This document shows positions 46,077 through 54,302 of a stretch of 64,000 nt of DNA, piece after piece. The stretch spans positions 1 to 64,000 of the forward strand of contig CAWKPB010000001.1 of assembly GCA_963851405.1 (NCBI GenBank), read 5' to 3'. The notes below the pieces were generated by a model. The model searched no databases and was not told the origin of the DNA. It saw only the letters and a program-made list of their open reading frames with translations. The stretch comes from JANPBY01 sp963851405. Its GTDB lineage: Bacteria; Actinomycetota; Actinomycetes; DATJPE01. The translations under genes and the position numbers were made by a program. How positions within the stretch are numbered: the stretch's first letter is position 1; every line of letters begins with the position of its first letter.

Positions 46077-46912
46077 CTAGGTCTGGTTCGGTGTTTCAGC
46101 GGCTGGCTTCCCGCATTGACACCGAAAGACCTGGTGGCGGCTTCGGAAGCCAGCTCGCCGGATGACCGTCTGCGCGGCGAGATTGGTGGGTTCGGTCGAA
46201 CACCGGGGCAACATCCCTTGACCCTGACAGATCTCGGTGAGGGTGTGCATGAGTCGGCTCCCGACTCCTTGGCCGCGAATTTCGGAACCGACGACGAGTC
46301 CGAGATGCGCATTGCCGGGTGACCGGTTGTCGGCGCGAAGCTCACCGGCCGCGTCAATGGTCCCGTTGTTTTCCACGAGGTAGAGCTCGTGGAGGTCGAT
46401 ACGTTCAGCAAGGAACGGCGTCAGGAATGCGTCGGGTGACCCGGTTGCAGCCTGGTAGAACGCTACGGCGGCCTGGTGATCACTTCTGAAGCTGCGAGAC
46501 GAACACCAACCGTTTCGTCGCATGTCGCTCGCGCGGTGTGGTCGTACATCAGAGCAACCGGTTGGGCCGGGCCGCCTTCCGTCAGGCTCAGCGACAAGAA
46601 TCGGGGATCGACGGTGGATGCCATTGCGGCGGAGATGTTCAGTTCGTCGACCACTTGGGCGAACCACTCGGTCGCTGCCTCCTCGAACTCATCGATGACG
46701 AAGAATCCATGGATCTTGTGTCCTTCCTCAACAGAGAACCGGCCCGCGAGTCGTGTTCCGACCGTCAGGGAGTGTGGAGACGCCATGTCTGCGAAGGCCG
46801 CCCACATGTCGTCCTCGGGCGCCACGAGTGTCTGCTGGCGTTGCGACCGGAGTTGTTCGTAGCCATCTGCAGAATCCACGTTGATCTCGACCTTGCCGAG
46901 TTCAGGTCTCAC
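46077..46912 (-). CDS. GNAT-family N-acetyltransferase, one apparent frameshift
   Basis: About 278-aa protein split between two frames at about 46480-46492. The N-terminal half (VRPELGKVEINVDSADGYEQLRS) and the middle (LNISAAMASTVDPRFLSLSLTEGG) are followed, after the shift, by a GNAT domain with the acetyl-CoA motif LGLVVGSEIRGQGVGSRLM and NLAAQTVIRRAGFRSRHQVF. GTG 46912 overlaps the tetR stop, with AAGGA about 9 bases upstream, so it is the last gene of the SRPBCC-YrdB-TetR operon. The acetylated substrate is unknown; the shift may be a sequencing error. Confidence 0.72.
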
Positions 46913-47507
46913 TTTGGGGGTCCTTGGTCGCTGCGAGGTTAGAGCGGATGATGATTGCCTCGATGACCAAGTCGACAGCAAGGGAGAACGAATCGTCGAT
47001 GTCCTCGGGCAGACCGAAGCCACCCCTGAGTTCGAGGTGGACGAAGCCGTGGACCGAGGCCCGAAGCGCCCGCATGAGCGGGATCTGGGTGCCGGGATCG
47101 ACGCCCATCCCGGCGAGGACCGATCCGACGAGACCCAGAGGCTGAGCCAGGGCTAATGCCAATTCCGGATCTTCCTCCGGCCTAGGCGCGGGTAAGAAGG
47201 AGTCATACAGGCCGGGGTGGCGGTGGGCGAAGGAGCGCAGCTCTCCGGCCATCGCCCTCAGAGCCGCTTTCCCCTCAAGGCCCTCGACTCGGTGAGTGAT
47301 CTGCTCTGTGAGAAGGCCGCTGGAGTAGATGCTCAGTTGGCGGCGCAATGCGGCGAGCCCATCAACGTGGGTGTAAAGCGACGGGGACCGTACCCCTAGC
47401 ATCGACGCGACCGACGCGAGACTCAGCGCATCCAGGCCATCGCGGTCCGCGATTTCGGCGGCCGCTTCGATGACCTGCTCCCTGGTCAGTCCGAGCTTGC
47501 GCCCCAT
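46902..47507 (-). CDS. TetR-family transcriptional regulator
   Basis: 201-aa repressor-type protein: an N-terminal helix-turn-helix (TREQVIEAAAEIADRDGLDALSLASVASMLGVRSPSLYTHV) and a ligand-binding domain with the WHG-type pattern in RALRASVHGFVHLELRGGFG. It sits inside the operon whose promoter carries the inverted repeat at 48420-48458 and probably represses it. The ligand is unknown. Confidence 0.87.
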   Translation of the reverse strand: MGRKLGLTREQVIEAAAEIADRDGLDALSLASVASMLGVRSPSLYTHVDGLAALRRQLSIYSSGLLTEQITHRVEGLEGKAALRAMAGELRSFAHRHPGLYDSFLPAPRPEEDPELALALAQPLGLVGSVLAGMGVDPGTQIPLMRALRASVHGFVHLELRGGFGLPEDIDDSFSLAVDLVIEAIIIRSNLAATKDPQSET

Positions 47508-47574
47508 CAGCCGACCACCGGGAGCGATATGACCCAGAGGGTCCTCCGGCTCGGGCTCTCAGTTGGATGCGCCC

Positions 47575-47952
47575 TCATACCTGAACTAGCCACTCGACTC
47601 GGTCGAATGAAGCCAGATAGTGGCCCAGGATGGCCAGCGCGAAGACCAAGCCCAGTCCCGGACTAAACGCGAACGCGACGACGGCGGCGGCACCACCCAA
47701 GACCGCGAGTTCGAGTGCGAGCCGTACCAAACCATTGACCCCGATCGGGGCGGCCCCGGATCGGCTCGGGTCGTCGCGAACGTTAAACACAGCCCAGATG
47801 GCCCCCGCAACGACTGGCACCGCCACCACAGCGATCCATCGGCCCGGGCCTGAGCCGACTTCCCAAGCTGCCGCGGCCAAACCGACCAATGCCGAGAGCT
47901 CCAGAAGGAACCGCAACGCCAGGTTCCATCCGGCCATCGCCGGGGGCGTCAT
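47575..47952 (-). CDS. YrdB family (DUF2568) membrane protein
   Basis: 125-aa protein with four transmembrane helices (ALRFLLELSALVGLAAAAWEV, WIAVVAVPVVAGAIWAVF, LALELAVLGGAAAVVAFA, GLVFALAILGHYLASF) and the DUF2568 pattern ending ILGHYLASFDRV. Function unknown; such genes often accompany small regulators. ATG 47952 overlaps the SRPBCC stop (ATGA), so the two are translationally coupled. Confidence 0.78.
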   Translation of the reverse strand: MTPPAMAGWNLALRFLLELSALVGLAAAAWEVGSGPGRWIAVVAVPVVAGAIWAVFNVRDDPSRSGAAPIGVNGLVRLALELAVLGGAAAVVAFAFSPGLGLVFALAILGHYLASFDRVEWLVQV

Positions 47953-48401
47953 GACGAGTGTCCCGCCAAGGTCTCGACGCGAGCCTTGAGCGCTGCGTTC
48001 ATGGCTACGAAACCGGCCAACGTCTTGGAATCAAGCGACTTGCGCATGAACCGCACGAGGACACCATCGAACTGCTCGCGCTGAACCAGCAGGGTCCCGC
48101 CGTTCTCGCTGGAGGCTAGGTCGAAGCGATGCCGGCCATCGAAAATGCCCGGCAGCCCCATGCGGCCCAGCCATTCGAAGGCCACTCCAGGCTCGACCAC
48201 GGTGACCACCGGCTTGAAGGTCATGGCCCTACCGCCAGGAGGCTGCATGCGGTTCGTCAGCCTCTGGCCAACCGCAGCCCGGCCCTCGGCCGAAACCATG
48301 AAGGGGTTCCAGTCCGAATAGTTGGCCAGATCGGTCAGCGTCTCCCACACGGCGTCGATGGGTGCCGCAATCTGGACTTCGGTATTCAGCTCGTGGCGCA
48401 T
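47949..48401 (-). CDS. SRPBCC (START-like) ligand-binding protein
   Basis: 150-aa polyketide-cyclase/START-like protein: VQIAAPIDAVWETLTDLANYSDWNPFM is the classic SRPBCC N-terminus, followed by beta strands (AMTFKPVVTVVEPGVAFEWLGRM) and the long C-terminal helix (LAGFVAMNAALKARVETLA). It is expected to bind a small hydrophobic molecule. First gene of the operon; the promoter and palindrome lie 19-64 bases upstream. Confidence 0.82.
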   Translation of the reverse strand: MRHELNTEVQIAAPIDAVWETLTDLANYSDWNPFMVSAEGRAAVGQRLTNRMQPPGGRAMTFKPVVTVVEPGVAFEWLGRMGLPGIFDGRHRFDLASSENGGTLLVQREQFDGVLVRFMRKSLDSKTLAGFVAMNAALKARVETLAGHSS

Positions 48402-48419
48402 GGTTGGCCCCTACTCGTT

Positions 48420-48458
48420 GACTAAGGTCGTTAGACACCATAACTAACGTACTTAGTC
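48420..48458. promoter_or_regulatory. Long inverted repeat, candidate TetR operator
   Basis: GACTAAGGTCGTTAG (48420-48434) and CTAACGTACTTAGTC (48444-48458) are inverted repeats of 15 bases matching at 13 (the central GT versus TA differs), with a 9-base spacer. The repeat spans the -10 box and the promoter spacer of the operon that contains the TetR gene, so binding would block its transcription. This supports autoregulation. Confidence 0.75.
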
Positions 48459-48465
48459 ATGTCAA
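48437..48465 (-). promoter_or_regulatory. Predicted sigma-70-type promoter of the SRPBCC-YrdB-TetR-GNAT operon
   Basis: On the minus strand TTGACA (48465-48460) is followed by 17 bases and TATGGT (48442-48437), close to the housekeeping consensus and 36 bases before ATG 48401. It overlaps the inverted repeat. Confidence 0.65.
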
Positions 48466-48525
48466 CTGTCGCAGCAGCAGCACTGAGACGCACATCCGGC
48501 CTCGGTCTTGGCGGCAAGCAGCGGA

Positions 48526-49596
48526 TCAGGGTCGGTTGCGCCCCGATCGGCGAGCCGACAGGTGGACCGTCTTCCACTTCTTGCGCTCCTCGGACTGCAG
48601 CCGCGCGTCCCCGCGGCGGGCCATCCAAGCCGCCTCGCGGTTCAGTTTGCGCCACGATTCGAGCCGGCGCAGTGGCAGCTCCCCGGTCTCCACGGCCTCG
48701 AGAACCGCGCATCCGGGCTCGACCGTGTGCGAGCAGTCCCCGAACCTGCAACCCTCGAACAACTCGACGATCTCGGGGAAGGTCGCGTCGACTCCCTCGT
48801 CATCGCCGGGCAACCCGACACCGCGCAACCCTGGCGTGTCCAGCAGAACTGAGCGTGGAGGGAGCCGGATCAGCTCGCGCGAACTGGTCACGTGGCGCCC
48901 CTTACCGGTTACGCCGACGTGGCCCGTGGCCACCAGGTCCTGACCGGCCAACGCATTCACCAGCGTCGACTTCCCCACGCCGGACTGGCCGAGGAGAACC
49001 AGGGTGTCCCCCGGCCGTACGCGCTCCCGCAGATCCTCCAGCCCCTCCCCACTGACCCCGGAGACGACCAGCACGTCAACGCCTGGCGCCGCCGCCGCCA
49101 CGTCTCGCTCGATGTCAGCAGCGTCGTGGACGAGGTCGGCCTTGGTCAGCAGGATCAAGGGGATGGCCCCGCTGGCCCAGGCCAGGGCCAGCAACCGCTC
49201 CATGCGGGCCAGATCAGGCTCCAAGCTCAAAGAGACAACCACGGCCACCAGATCAACGTTGGCTGCGAGGACCTGGTCACGCGAGCGTCGGGACGCATCT
49301 GTACGTCGGACCTCGGTCCGGCGCGGAAGCATGCTCGTACAAGCTCCTGACTCATCGAGCACGACCCAGTCGCCCGTAGTGGCCGCGATCACCGACATGG
49401 TCGACACCGTCGAGACGGTCACGCCATCGTCCACGACCAGGGCCCCTCGTTCGGCCCGCATGACACGCGCCGGCCGGTCATGTACGGACGAAGCACACGC
49501 GGCAAAGGCCACCGCCCAGTCCTCAGACCACCCAAGCTCTACCAGCCCGGGGGGGGCCCGTCGATCGAGCGCAAGACCATCGGTATCAGGAGTCAC
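48526..49596 (-). CDS. rsgA: Ribosome small-subunit maturation GTPase RsgA
   Basis: Circularly permuted GTPase that helps 30S ribosome maturation. The 356-aa product has an OB-fold N-terminal domain and then G4 (LLTKADLV), G1 (LLGQSGVGKSTLVNAL), G2/G3 (HVTSSRELIRLPPRSVLLDTPGLRGVG) and the C-terminal zinc-binding knuckle (FGDCSHTVEPGCAV). GTG 49596 is chosen because the conserved part begins here, 8 bases after the upstream YihY stop; no strong ribosome-binding site is seen, consistent with coupled translation. Confidence 0.92.
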   Translation of the reverse strand: MTPDTDGLALDRRAPPGLVELGWSEDWAVAFAACASSVHDRPARVMRAERGALVVDDGVTVSTVSTMSVIAATTGDWVVLDESGACTSMLPRRTEVRRTDASRRSRDQVLAANVDLVAVVVSLSLEPDLARMERLLALAWASGAIPLILLTKADLVHDAADIERDVAAAAPGVDVLVVSGVSGEGLEDLRERVRPGDTLVLLGQSGVGKSTLVNALAGQDLVATGHVGVTGKGRHVTSSRELIRLPPRSVLLDTPGLRGVGLPGDDEGVDATFPEIVELFEGCRFGDCSHTVEPGCAVLEAVETGELPLRRLESWRKLNREAAWMARRGDARLQSEERKKWKTVHLSARRSGRNRP

Positions 49597-49606
49597 ACCA
49601 GCCAGG

Positions 49607-50803
49607 CTAAGAGCGACTGGCCCGCTGACGCACGGGGTTTTCTTGCTCCTCGACCCCATCGGAGCCGTCGACCATCTCAGTTGCTGTCGAATCCAGCTGG
49701 TCGGCCCCGTTGTCCTCAGCCACGGCGGGAGGTAGCGGCGGCGCGGCCAGCGCAGTCTCCGATGGCTGCGCTGGGTCGGGTTCACGATCCACGCTCGCGT
49801 TGTTCTTGGAACCGTTGGCCCACCCGGGTAGACGCAGCCGGGCACGCCGAGCAGCAACCAGCGCCAACTCAGTATCGGCGTCCTCTGCCGCTTCATGCGC
49901 GGCCTCGATACTGCGCTCCTCCCGAGCCAATTCCGTGACGACGATGGGCCAGGTCCGGTCCACGACGGCGTTAAGGCCCGCCCCGATCAGCACGGCAATC
50001 GCGGTCACGTAGAGCCAGAAGAGCACGGCGATCGCCGCCGAGAGCGAACCGTAGGCCGACGTGCTGGAAACCGTTGCGCCGAGATACAGCCGCAGCACCA
50101 GACTGCCCAACAGCCAGATCCCTAGGGCCAGACCGGCGCCTGGTAGGTCGCGTTTCCACGGGGTCCAGACGGGGACCGCAACGTGATAAAGCGTGGTCAG
50201 CAGCAGGATCGAGATGCCCACCACCGCCGGGTAGTAGGCCGCAGCAATGAATCCCTCCCAGTTCGGCAGCAGCCGGCCGAGCAGATCCGGGCCCACGGCC
50301 AGCAAGGGGAGAAGAATGATGCTGAACAGAAGGACGAGGAGATACAGCGTGAAGGACAGGGCTCGCGTCTTGAGGAAATGGCGGCGTCCGTCAAGGCCAT
50401 ACATGATCGTGATCGTGTCGACGTAAACGTTCAGCCATCGCGACCCCGACCACAGCATGATCGCCAGGCCGACCAGGGTGATGGGGAATCCGGCGCCGTT
50501 GATGACGCTGTTCATCAGGGGAACGACAAGAGACTCGACCACATCTGGCTGCAGGACCCCACTCGCGGCCTCGGTCACCCGATCCGTCAGCCGGTCGAGA
50601 GTCTCGGGGGGCAGTCGGTTGGCGATCAAGCCAATCGCGCCGATCACTCCAAGGACCAGGGGCGGCAGAGACACGAGCGCGAAGAACGCCGCCTCCGAAG
50701 CGAGCCCCGTCACGCGGTACTTGAAACAGATCGCGGTCGTACCCGTGATGAGTCCCCAACAGGTCCGCAGGAAGCCAGGCCTGGCCGGAGCCTGTGTCGA
50801 CAT
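49607..50803 (-). CDS. YihY/virulence factor BrkB family membrane protein
   Basis: 398-aa protein with six transmembrane helices and the YihY pattern: FRVTGLASEAAFFALVSLPPLV-like start (YRVTGLASEAAFFALVSL), ITLVGLAIMLWSGSRWLNVYV, LPGAGLALGIWLLGSLVLRLYL and YGSLSAAIAVLFWLYVTAIAVLIGAGLNA. The last 80 residues are acidic and disordered. Often misnamed ribonuclease BN; true function unclear. ATG 50803; divergent from the RibD-like reductase. Confidence 0.85.
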   Translation of the reverse strand: MSTQAPARPGFLRTCWGLITGTTAICFKYRVTGLASEAAFFALVSLPPLVLGVIGAIGLIANRLPPETLDRLTDRVTEAASGVLQPDVVESLVVPLMNSVINGAGFPITLVGLAIMLWSGSRWLNVYVDTITIMYGLDGRRHFLKTRALSFTLYLLVLLFSIILLPLLAVGPDLLGRLLPNWEGFIAAAYYPAVVGISILLLTTLYHVAVPVWTPWKRDLPGAGLALGIWLLGSLVLRLYLGATVSSTSAYGSLSAAIAVLFWLYVTAIAVLIGAGLNAVVDRTWPIVVTELAREERSIEAAHEAAEDADTELALVAARRARLRLPGWANGSKNNASVDREPDPAQPSETALAAPPLPPAVAEDNGADQLDSTATEMVDGSDGVEEQENPVRQRASRS

Positions 50804-50874
50804 CCCCCCAGAGTAGGCGCGGTTCGACCTACAAGCTGGACCAACACCGACCGGTACGGTGGGAGGATCTGGCG

Positions 50875-51600
50875 GTGCGCCGACTGCTGCCCTCCCCCGC
50901 CGACGACATCGATGTCGGTGCCGAGTACGCAATCCCCGAGGATCGACGATGGGTGCGCGCCAACATGGTCGCAACCGTTGATGGCGCCGTGGCCGATTCC
51001 GCCGGTCTTTCTGGCGGCATCTCCGGACCGGCCGACCGCCGGATGTTCTCGGTGCTGCGGTCCCTCGCCGACGTCATCGTTGTGGGCGCAAGCACCGCGC
51101 AAGCAGAGCAATACCGACGCAGCAAAAGGCCGATCGCCATCCTCTCCCGCACCCTGGACCTCGATCTCAGCGCTCCCCTGTTGGGCCCCGCGACCGAAGA
51201 GCGGCCCGGTCCCGTCATCCTCGTCGCGCCCGCGGCAGCCTGGGATACCGCCGGTCCAGCGCTGCGTGACCATGCCGAGAGCGTCGGCGGAATTGCCCAG
51301 TTGATAGCCGGCGCTGACACCATTGACCTGGCCGAAGCCTTGCGTGGCCTTCATGAGAGCGGGGCGCGCCACCTGCTCTGCGAGGGGGGACCGTCTCTGC
51401 TGTCCGCATTCGTCGCGCAAGGACTACTCGACGAGTTGTGTCTCACAACCTCGCCACTCCTACTCGGCGGCGAGGGTGGGCGAATCTTGGGACGCGAGCC
51501 GATCCCCGACCAACCGCCCTGGGCGCTGGCGGGTCTCTATGCCGAAGACGACTTCCTGTTCGCCCGGTGGCAGGCGCCCCATACCCAGAATTCGCCCTAG
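50875..51600 (+). CDS. RibD C-terminal-type (pyrimidine) reductase
   Basis: 241-aa protein of the RibD_C/dihydrofolate-reductase-like fold: WVRANMVATVDGAVADSAGLSGGISGPADRRMFSVLR and VIVVGASTAQAEQY match the NADPH/substrate-binding region, with LLCEGGPSLLSAFVAQGLLDELCLTTSPLLLGG near the end. It may reduce the riboflavin pyrimidine intermediate or another substrate; no other riboflavin gene is near. GTG 50875 has GGGAGG 8 bases upstream. Its stop overlaps the stop of the convergent copper gene (51597-51600). Confidence 0.82.
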   Translation: MRRLLPSPADDIDVGAEYAIPEDRRWVRANMVATVDGAVADSAGLSGGISGPADRRMFSVLRSLADVIVVGASTAQAEQYRRSKRPIAILSRTLDLDLSAPLLGPATEERPGPVILVAPAAAWDTAGPALRDHAESVGGIAQLIAGADTIDLAEALRGLHESGARHLLCEGGPSLLSAFVAQGLLDELCLTTSPLLLGGEGGRILGREPIPDQPPWALAGLYAEDDFLFARWQAPHTQNSP

Positions 51601-53624
51601 TTTCGGTCCCTCTTGGAAAGCGACGCCAGGTAGGCGTTGTAGTCAGCCAGCTCGTCGCGGGCCCGTCCGTCTCCTTGTTCGGCCCGATCCGCCTCCCGAT
51701 CGAAGCGCCGTGCCTGCTGTTCGTCGCTGCGAACCCATTGGACGAACAACACGATCAAAACGAGGGCGATGGGCACCTCGCCCAACGCCCACCCCACGCC
51801 ACCGCCCAGCCGCTGGTCGGCCAGCAGGTCGGTCAGGTACGGACGCTGGATCGACGCGAAGTAGGCCTCGCCAAGCACGGTCGTCGAGCTCATGACCGCC
51901 ACGGAGAAGAACGCATGCATGGGCATGGCGACCACTAGCAGAAGGAGGCGCAAGACGTACGGCGGCCGCCGAGGGCCCGGGTCGATCCCGATCAGCACCC
52001 AGAAGAACAAGGCCCCGGCCAACAGGAAATGCACGTTCATCAGGACGTGGCCCCAGTGGCTGCGCATCAGCGCTGGGAAGATCTCGGTGAAGTACAAGAC
52101 GTAGAAGCTCGAGATGAAGATGGCCGTCGCCACCAGCGGATGTGAAACAACCGCGATGAACCGCGAGTGCAGAACCCGAAGGAGCCACTCACGCTCCTCG
52201 GCGCCGCTCGGCATCGCCCGTAGTGCGAGGGTGATGGGCGCCCCCAGCACCAAGAAGATCGGCACGATCATGTTGAGCACCATGTGTTGAATCATGTGAG
52301 CGCTGAACATGAACTCCGCGTACGAGCCAACCCCCGCATTGGTCACCGCGGCAAGGATGACGACGCCGGCGAACCACGCTGCCGTGCGTCCCCAGGGCCA
52401 CGCGTCACCGCGCCGCCGTAGTGCGCGCAGACCGACGACGTAGAGCGCACCGAGTGCCAACGCGAGAGCCAGGAACAGCAGATCAGGACGCGCCTGCTCC
52501 CAGAGCAACCCGGCCGCCGTGGGGGCGGGCGGTAGGTCGTAGCCGAGAATGACCCGCGCCGGATCGCTCAGCGGAAAGCGCTCATCCGAAATCGGTGGCG
52601 GTGTTCGCGACAGAGCGACACCAAGGCCGATGACCCCGGCCATGATCAACACTTCGACACTCGCATAGCCGACGATGGCCCTGGCGCGAGCATCGTCAAG
52701 TCGGTGCGCCATCTGCGAGCGGTGCCAGAACCCGAAGCCGATCAGGACGGTCAGCGCCACCAACTTCAACAACACGATGCCGCCATAGCTCGTGGTCAGG
52801 AGCTGGCTCGGGGACTCCATCCGTAGGGCGGCATTGACCGCGCCGCTCACCGCAACAGCAATCACACACCACAGCGCGAGCGCGCTGAACCGACGCAGCG
52901 CAGACCCGAAACGCTTTCGGTCCAGCGCAACCACGGTGACCAAGGCCACCAGACCCCCGCACCACAGCGCCATACCAATCAAGTGCACGGCCAGGCTCGT
53001 CACGGCCGCTGTGTGATCATCCGAACCTGCGGCATGACCGACCAAAGCCTGGGGAATCCAGGCCGCGAGGGCGGCTGCTAGCACCAGAGCGGCCCCCAAG
53101 GACGTCACGGTGAAGCGTGCCGCGCCAGCCACGAGCAGAGCCACAAAAGCCTGCACGAGTAGGGCCCGGCCCAGGTCGACGTTCAGCAAGAAGCTCAGCG
53201 CGGTCGAATCGGTGAGACCGCTCACCGGAACACCTACCAGCTCCGACCCGAAGAGAAGGAGCTCCACCAGCACCAGCAGCGACCAGGACAGCCCCGCCCA
53301 CGAACCCGCCCGCGTACAGCGCAAGCCGGTGGCTCCCAGTTCCCCCTTGCGCGAAGGAAGCAGGACCGCGGCACACGTCAGCAGCCCGACGCTAAGCACC
53401 CCTGCCAGGTCGGCGACTAGGCGCACCATGGGCAAGACCCACGCGGTCAATCGCCCTTCATCGGGAAGCCCCGGCGGCGGTGCTACCGGGCGTCCGTCCC
53501 CGATCCACAACGCTGCCAGCATGGCCACGAGGGCTACTCCCGCCGCGGCGACGTACAGCCCTTTGGCGGGAACCCGCGGTCTGAGGCGCGTAGAGCCCTG
53601 CGTCGCCAGCGCAGCCTCGCCCAT
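51597..53624 (-). CDS. Fused CopD copper-resistance / CtaG-type cytochrome oxidase assembly membrane protein
   Basis: 675-aa protein with about 14-16 transmembrane helices. The first half is CopD-like (GSDDHTAAVTSLAVHLIGMALWCGGLVALV, GVVLLKLVALTVLIGFGFWHRSQM-type segment) and the second is a CtaG/caa3-assembly domain (AEFMFSAHMIQHMVLNMIVPIFLVL, MNVHFLLAGALFFWVLIGIDPGP, PMHAFFSVAVMSSTTVLGEAYF) rich in His and Met for copper. Predicted to move or deliver copper to the respiratory oxidase. ATG 53624 abuts the copC stop. Confidence 0.85.
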   Translation of the reverse strand: MGEAALATQGSTRLRPRVPAKGLYVAAAGVALVAMLAALWIGDGRPVAPPPGLPDEGRLTAWVLPMVRLVADLAGVLSVGLLTCAAVLLPSRKGELGATGLRCTRAGSWAGLSWSLLVLVELLLFGSELVGVPVSGLTDSTALSFLLNVDLGRALLVQAFVALLVAGAARFTVTSLGAALVLAAALAAWIPQALVGHAAGSDDHTAAVTSLAVHLIGMALWCGGLVALVTVVALDRKRFGSALRRFSALALWCVIAVAVSGAVNAALRMESPSQLLTTSYGGIVLLKLVALTVLIGFGFWHRSQMAHRLDDARARAIVGYASVEVLIMAGVIGLGVALSRTPPPISDERFPLSDPARVILGYDLPPAPTAAGLLWEQARPDLLFLALALALGALYVVGLRALRRRGDAWPWGRTAAWFAGVVILAAVTNAGVGSYAEFMFSAHMIQHMVLNMIVPIFLVLGAPITLALRAMPSGAEEREWLLRVLHSRFIAVVSHPLVATAIFISSFYVLYFTEIFPALMRSHWGHVLMNVHFLLAGALFFWVLIGIDPGPRRPPYVLRLLLLVVAMPMHAFFSVAVMSSTTVLGEAYFASIQRPYLTDLLADQRLGGGVGWALGEVPIALVLIVLFVQWVRSDEQQARRFDREADRAEQGDGRARDELADYNAYLASLSKRDRN

Positions 53625-53625
53625 G

Positions 53626-54198
53626 TCAGTGACCTTGAGACCGGCGACGACGCCGTCGCCGACGAATGTTCACGAACACGAGGCCTACGATCACCAGCAC
53701 CGACCCGACGAGCCAGGCTTGGGCGCCGAATTTCCACACCGGTCGGTCCGTAGCGGAGCCTTCTTGTGCCGTCGGACTCGAGACCACCGCGGCGATATCA
53801 GCCCCTGCGGCGTCGTCCCCCGACACGGTGAACGTCAGTTCACCCGAGACCGGATGCCCGTCAGCCGACACGACCCGGTACGACGTCGTGTAGATGCCCG
53901 CAGCCGTCGCATCAACCTTCTGGGTCACGACTGGACCCTCGATGGCCAACCCGCCGCCCGCGGCATCTCGACCCGACTCCTCGCGGACCAAGACCGCCGT
54001 CCCCAAATCCTGGACGTCTTCGGAGAACGTCAACACAACTTCGGTGGGGCCTTCGGTCAGCACAGCACCGTCAGCCGGGGTCGATCCGACGAGCTCGTCA
54101 TGCGCCAAGGCTGGGGCGCCGGCCGCGATCAGCACGACGCAGCACCCTGCCAGAACGAGCCCCAGTCGACGCATCTGCACCTTCGCACCCCTAGTCAT
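53626..54198 (-). CDS. CopC-domain copper-binding protein
   Basis: About 190-aa exported protein: signal peptide (MRRLGLVLAGCCVVLIAAGAPALA) followed directly by His-Asp-Glu, so the mature N-terminus is the copper-binding His of CopC. The beta-sandwich shows STPADGAVLTEGPTEVVLTFSEDV and YRVVSADGHPVSGELTF (second His ligand). A C-terminal membrane helix and an Arg-rich tail anchor it. ATG 54198 is given; ATG 54174 is the simpler signal-peptide start. Directly upstream of the CopD-CtaG gene, so one copper operon. Confidence 0.86.
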   Translation of the reverse strand: MTRGAKVQMRRLGLVLAGCCVVLIAAGAPALAHDELVGSTPADGAVLTEGPTEVVLTFSEDVQDLGTAVLVREESGRDAAGGGLAIEGPVVTQKVDATAAGIYTTSYRVVSADGHPVSGELTFTVSGDDAAGADIAAVVSSPTAQEGSATDRPVWKFGAQAWLVGSVLVIVGLVFVNIRRRRRRRRSQGH

Positions 54199-54302
54199 GA
54201 CACACCTAGCCTCTCCGATCCGTGCACGAAGCACACAACCGACCCCATCGGCCATGGCCGGTGGCTCCTACGCAGCGCCTCAAACTCTGAGCCCGAACCG
54301 GC

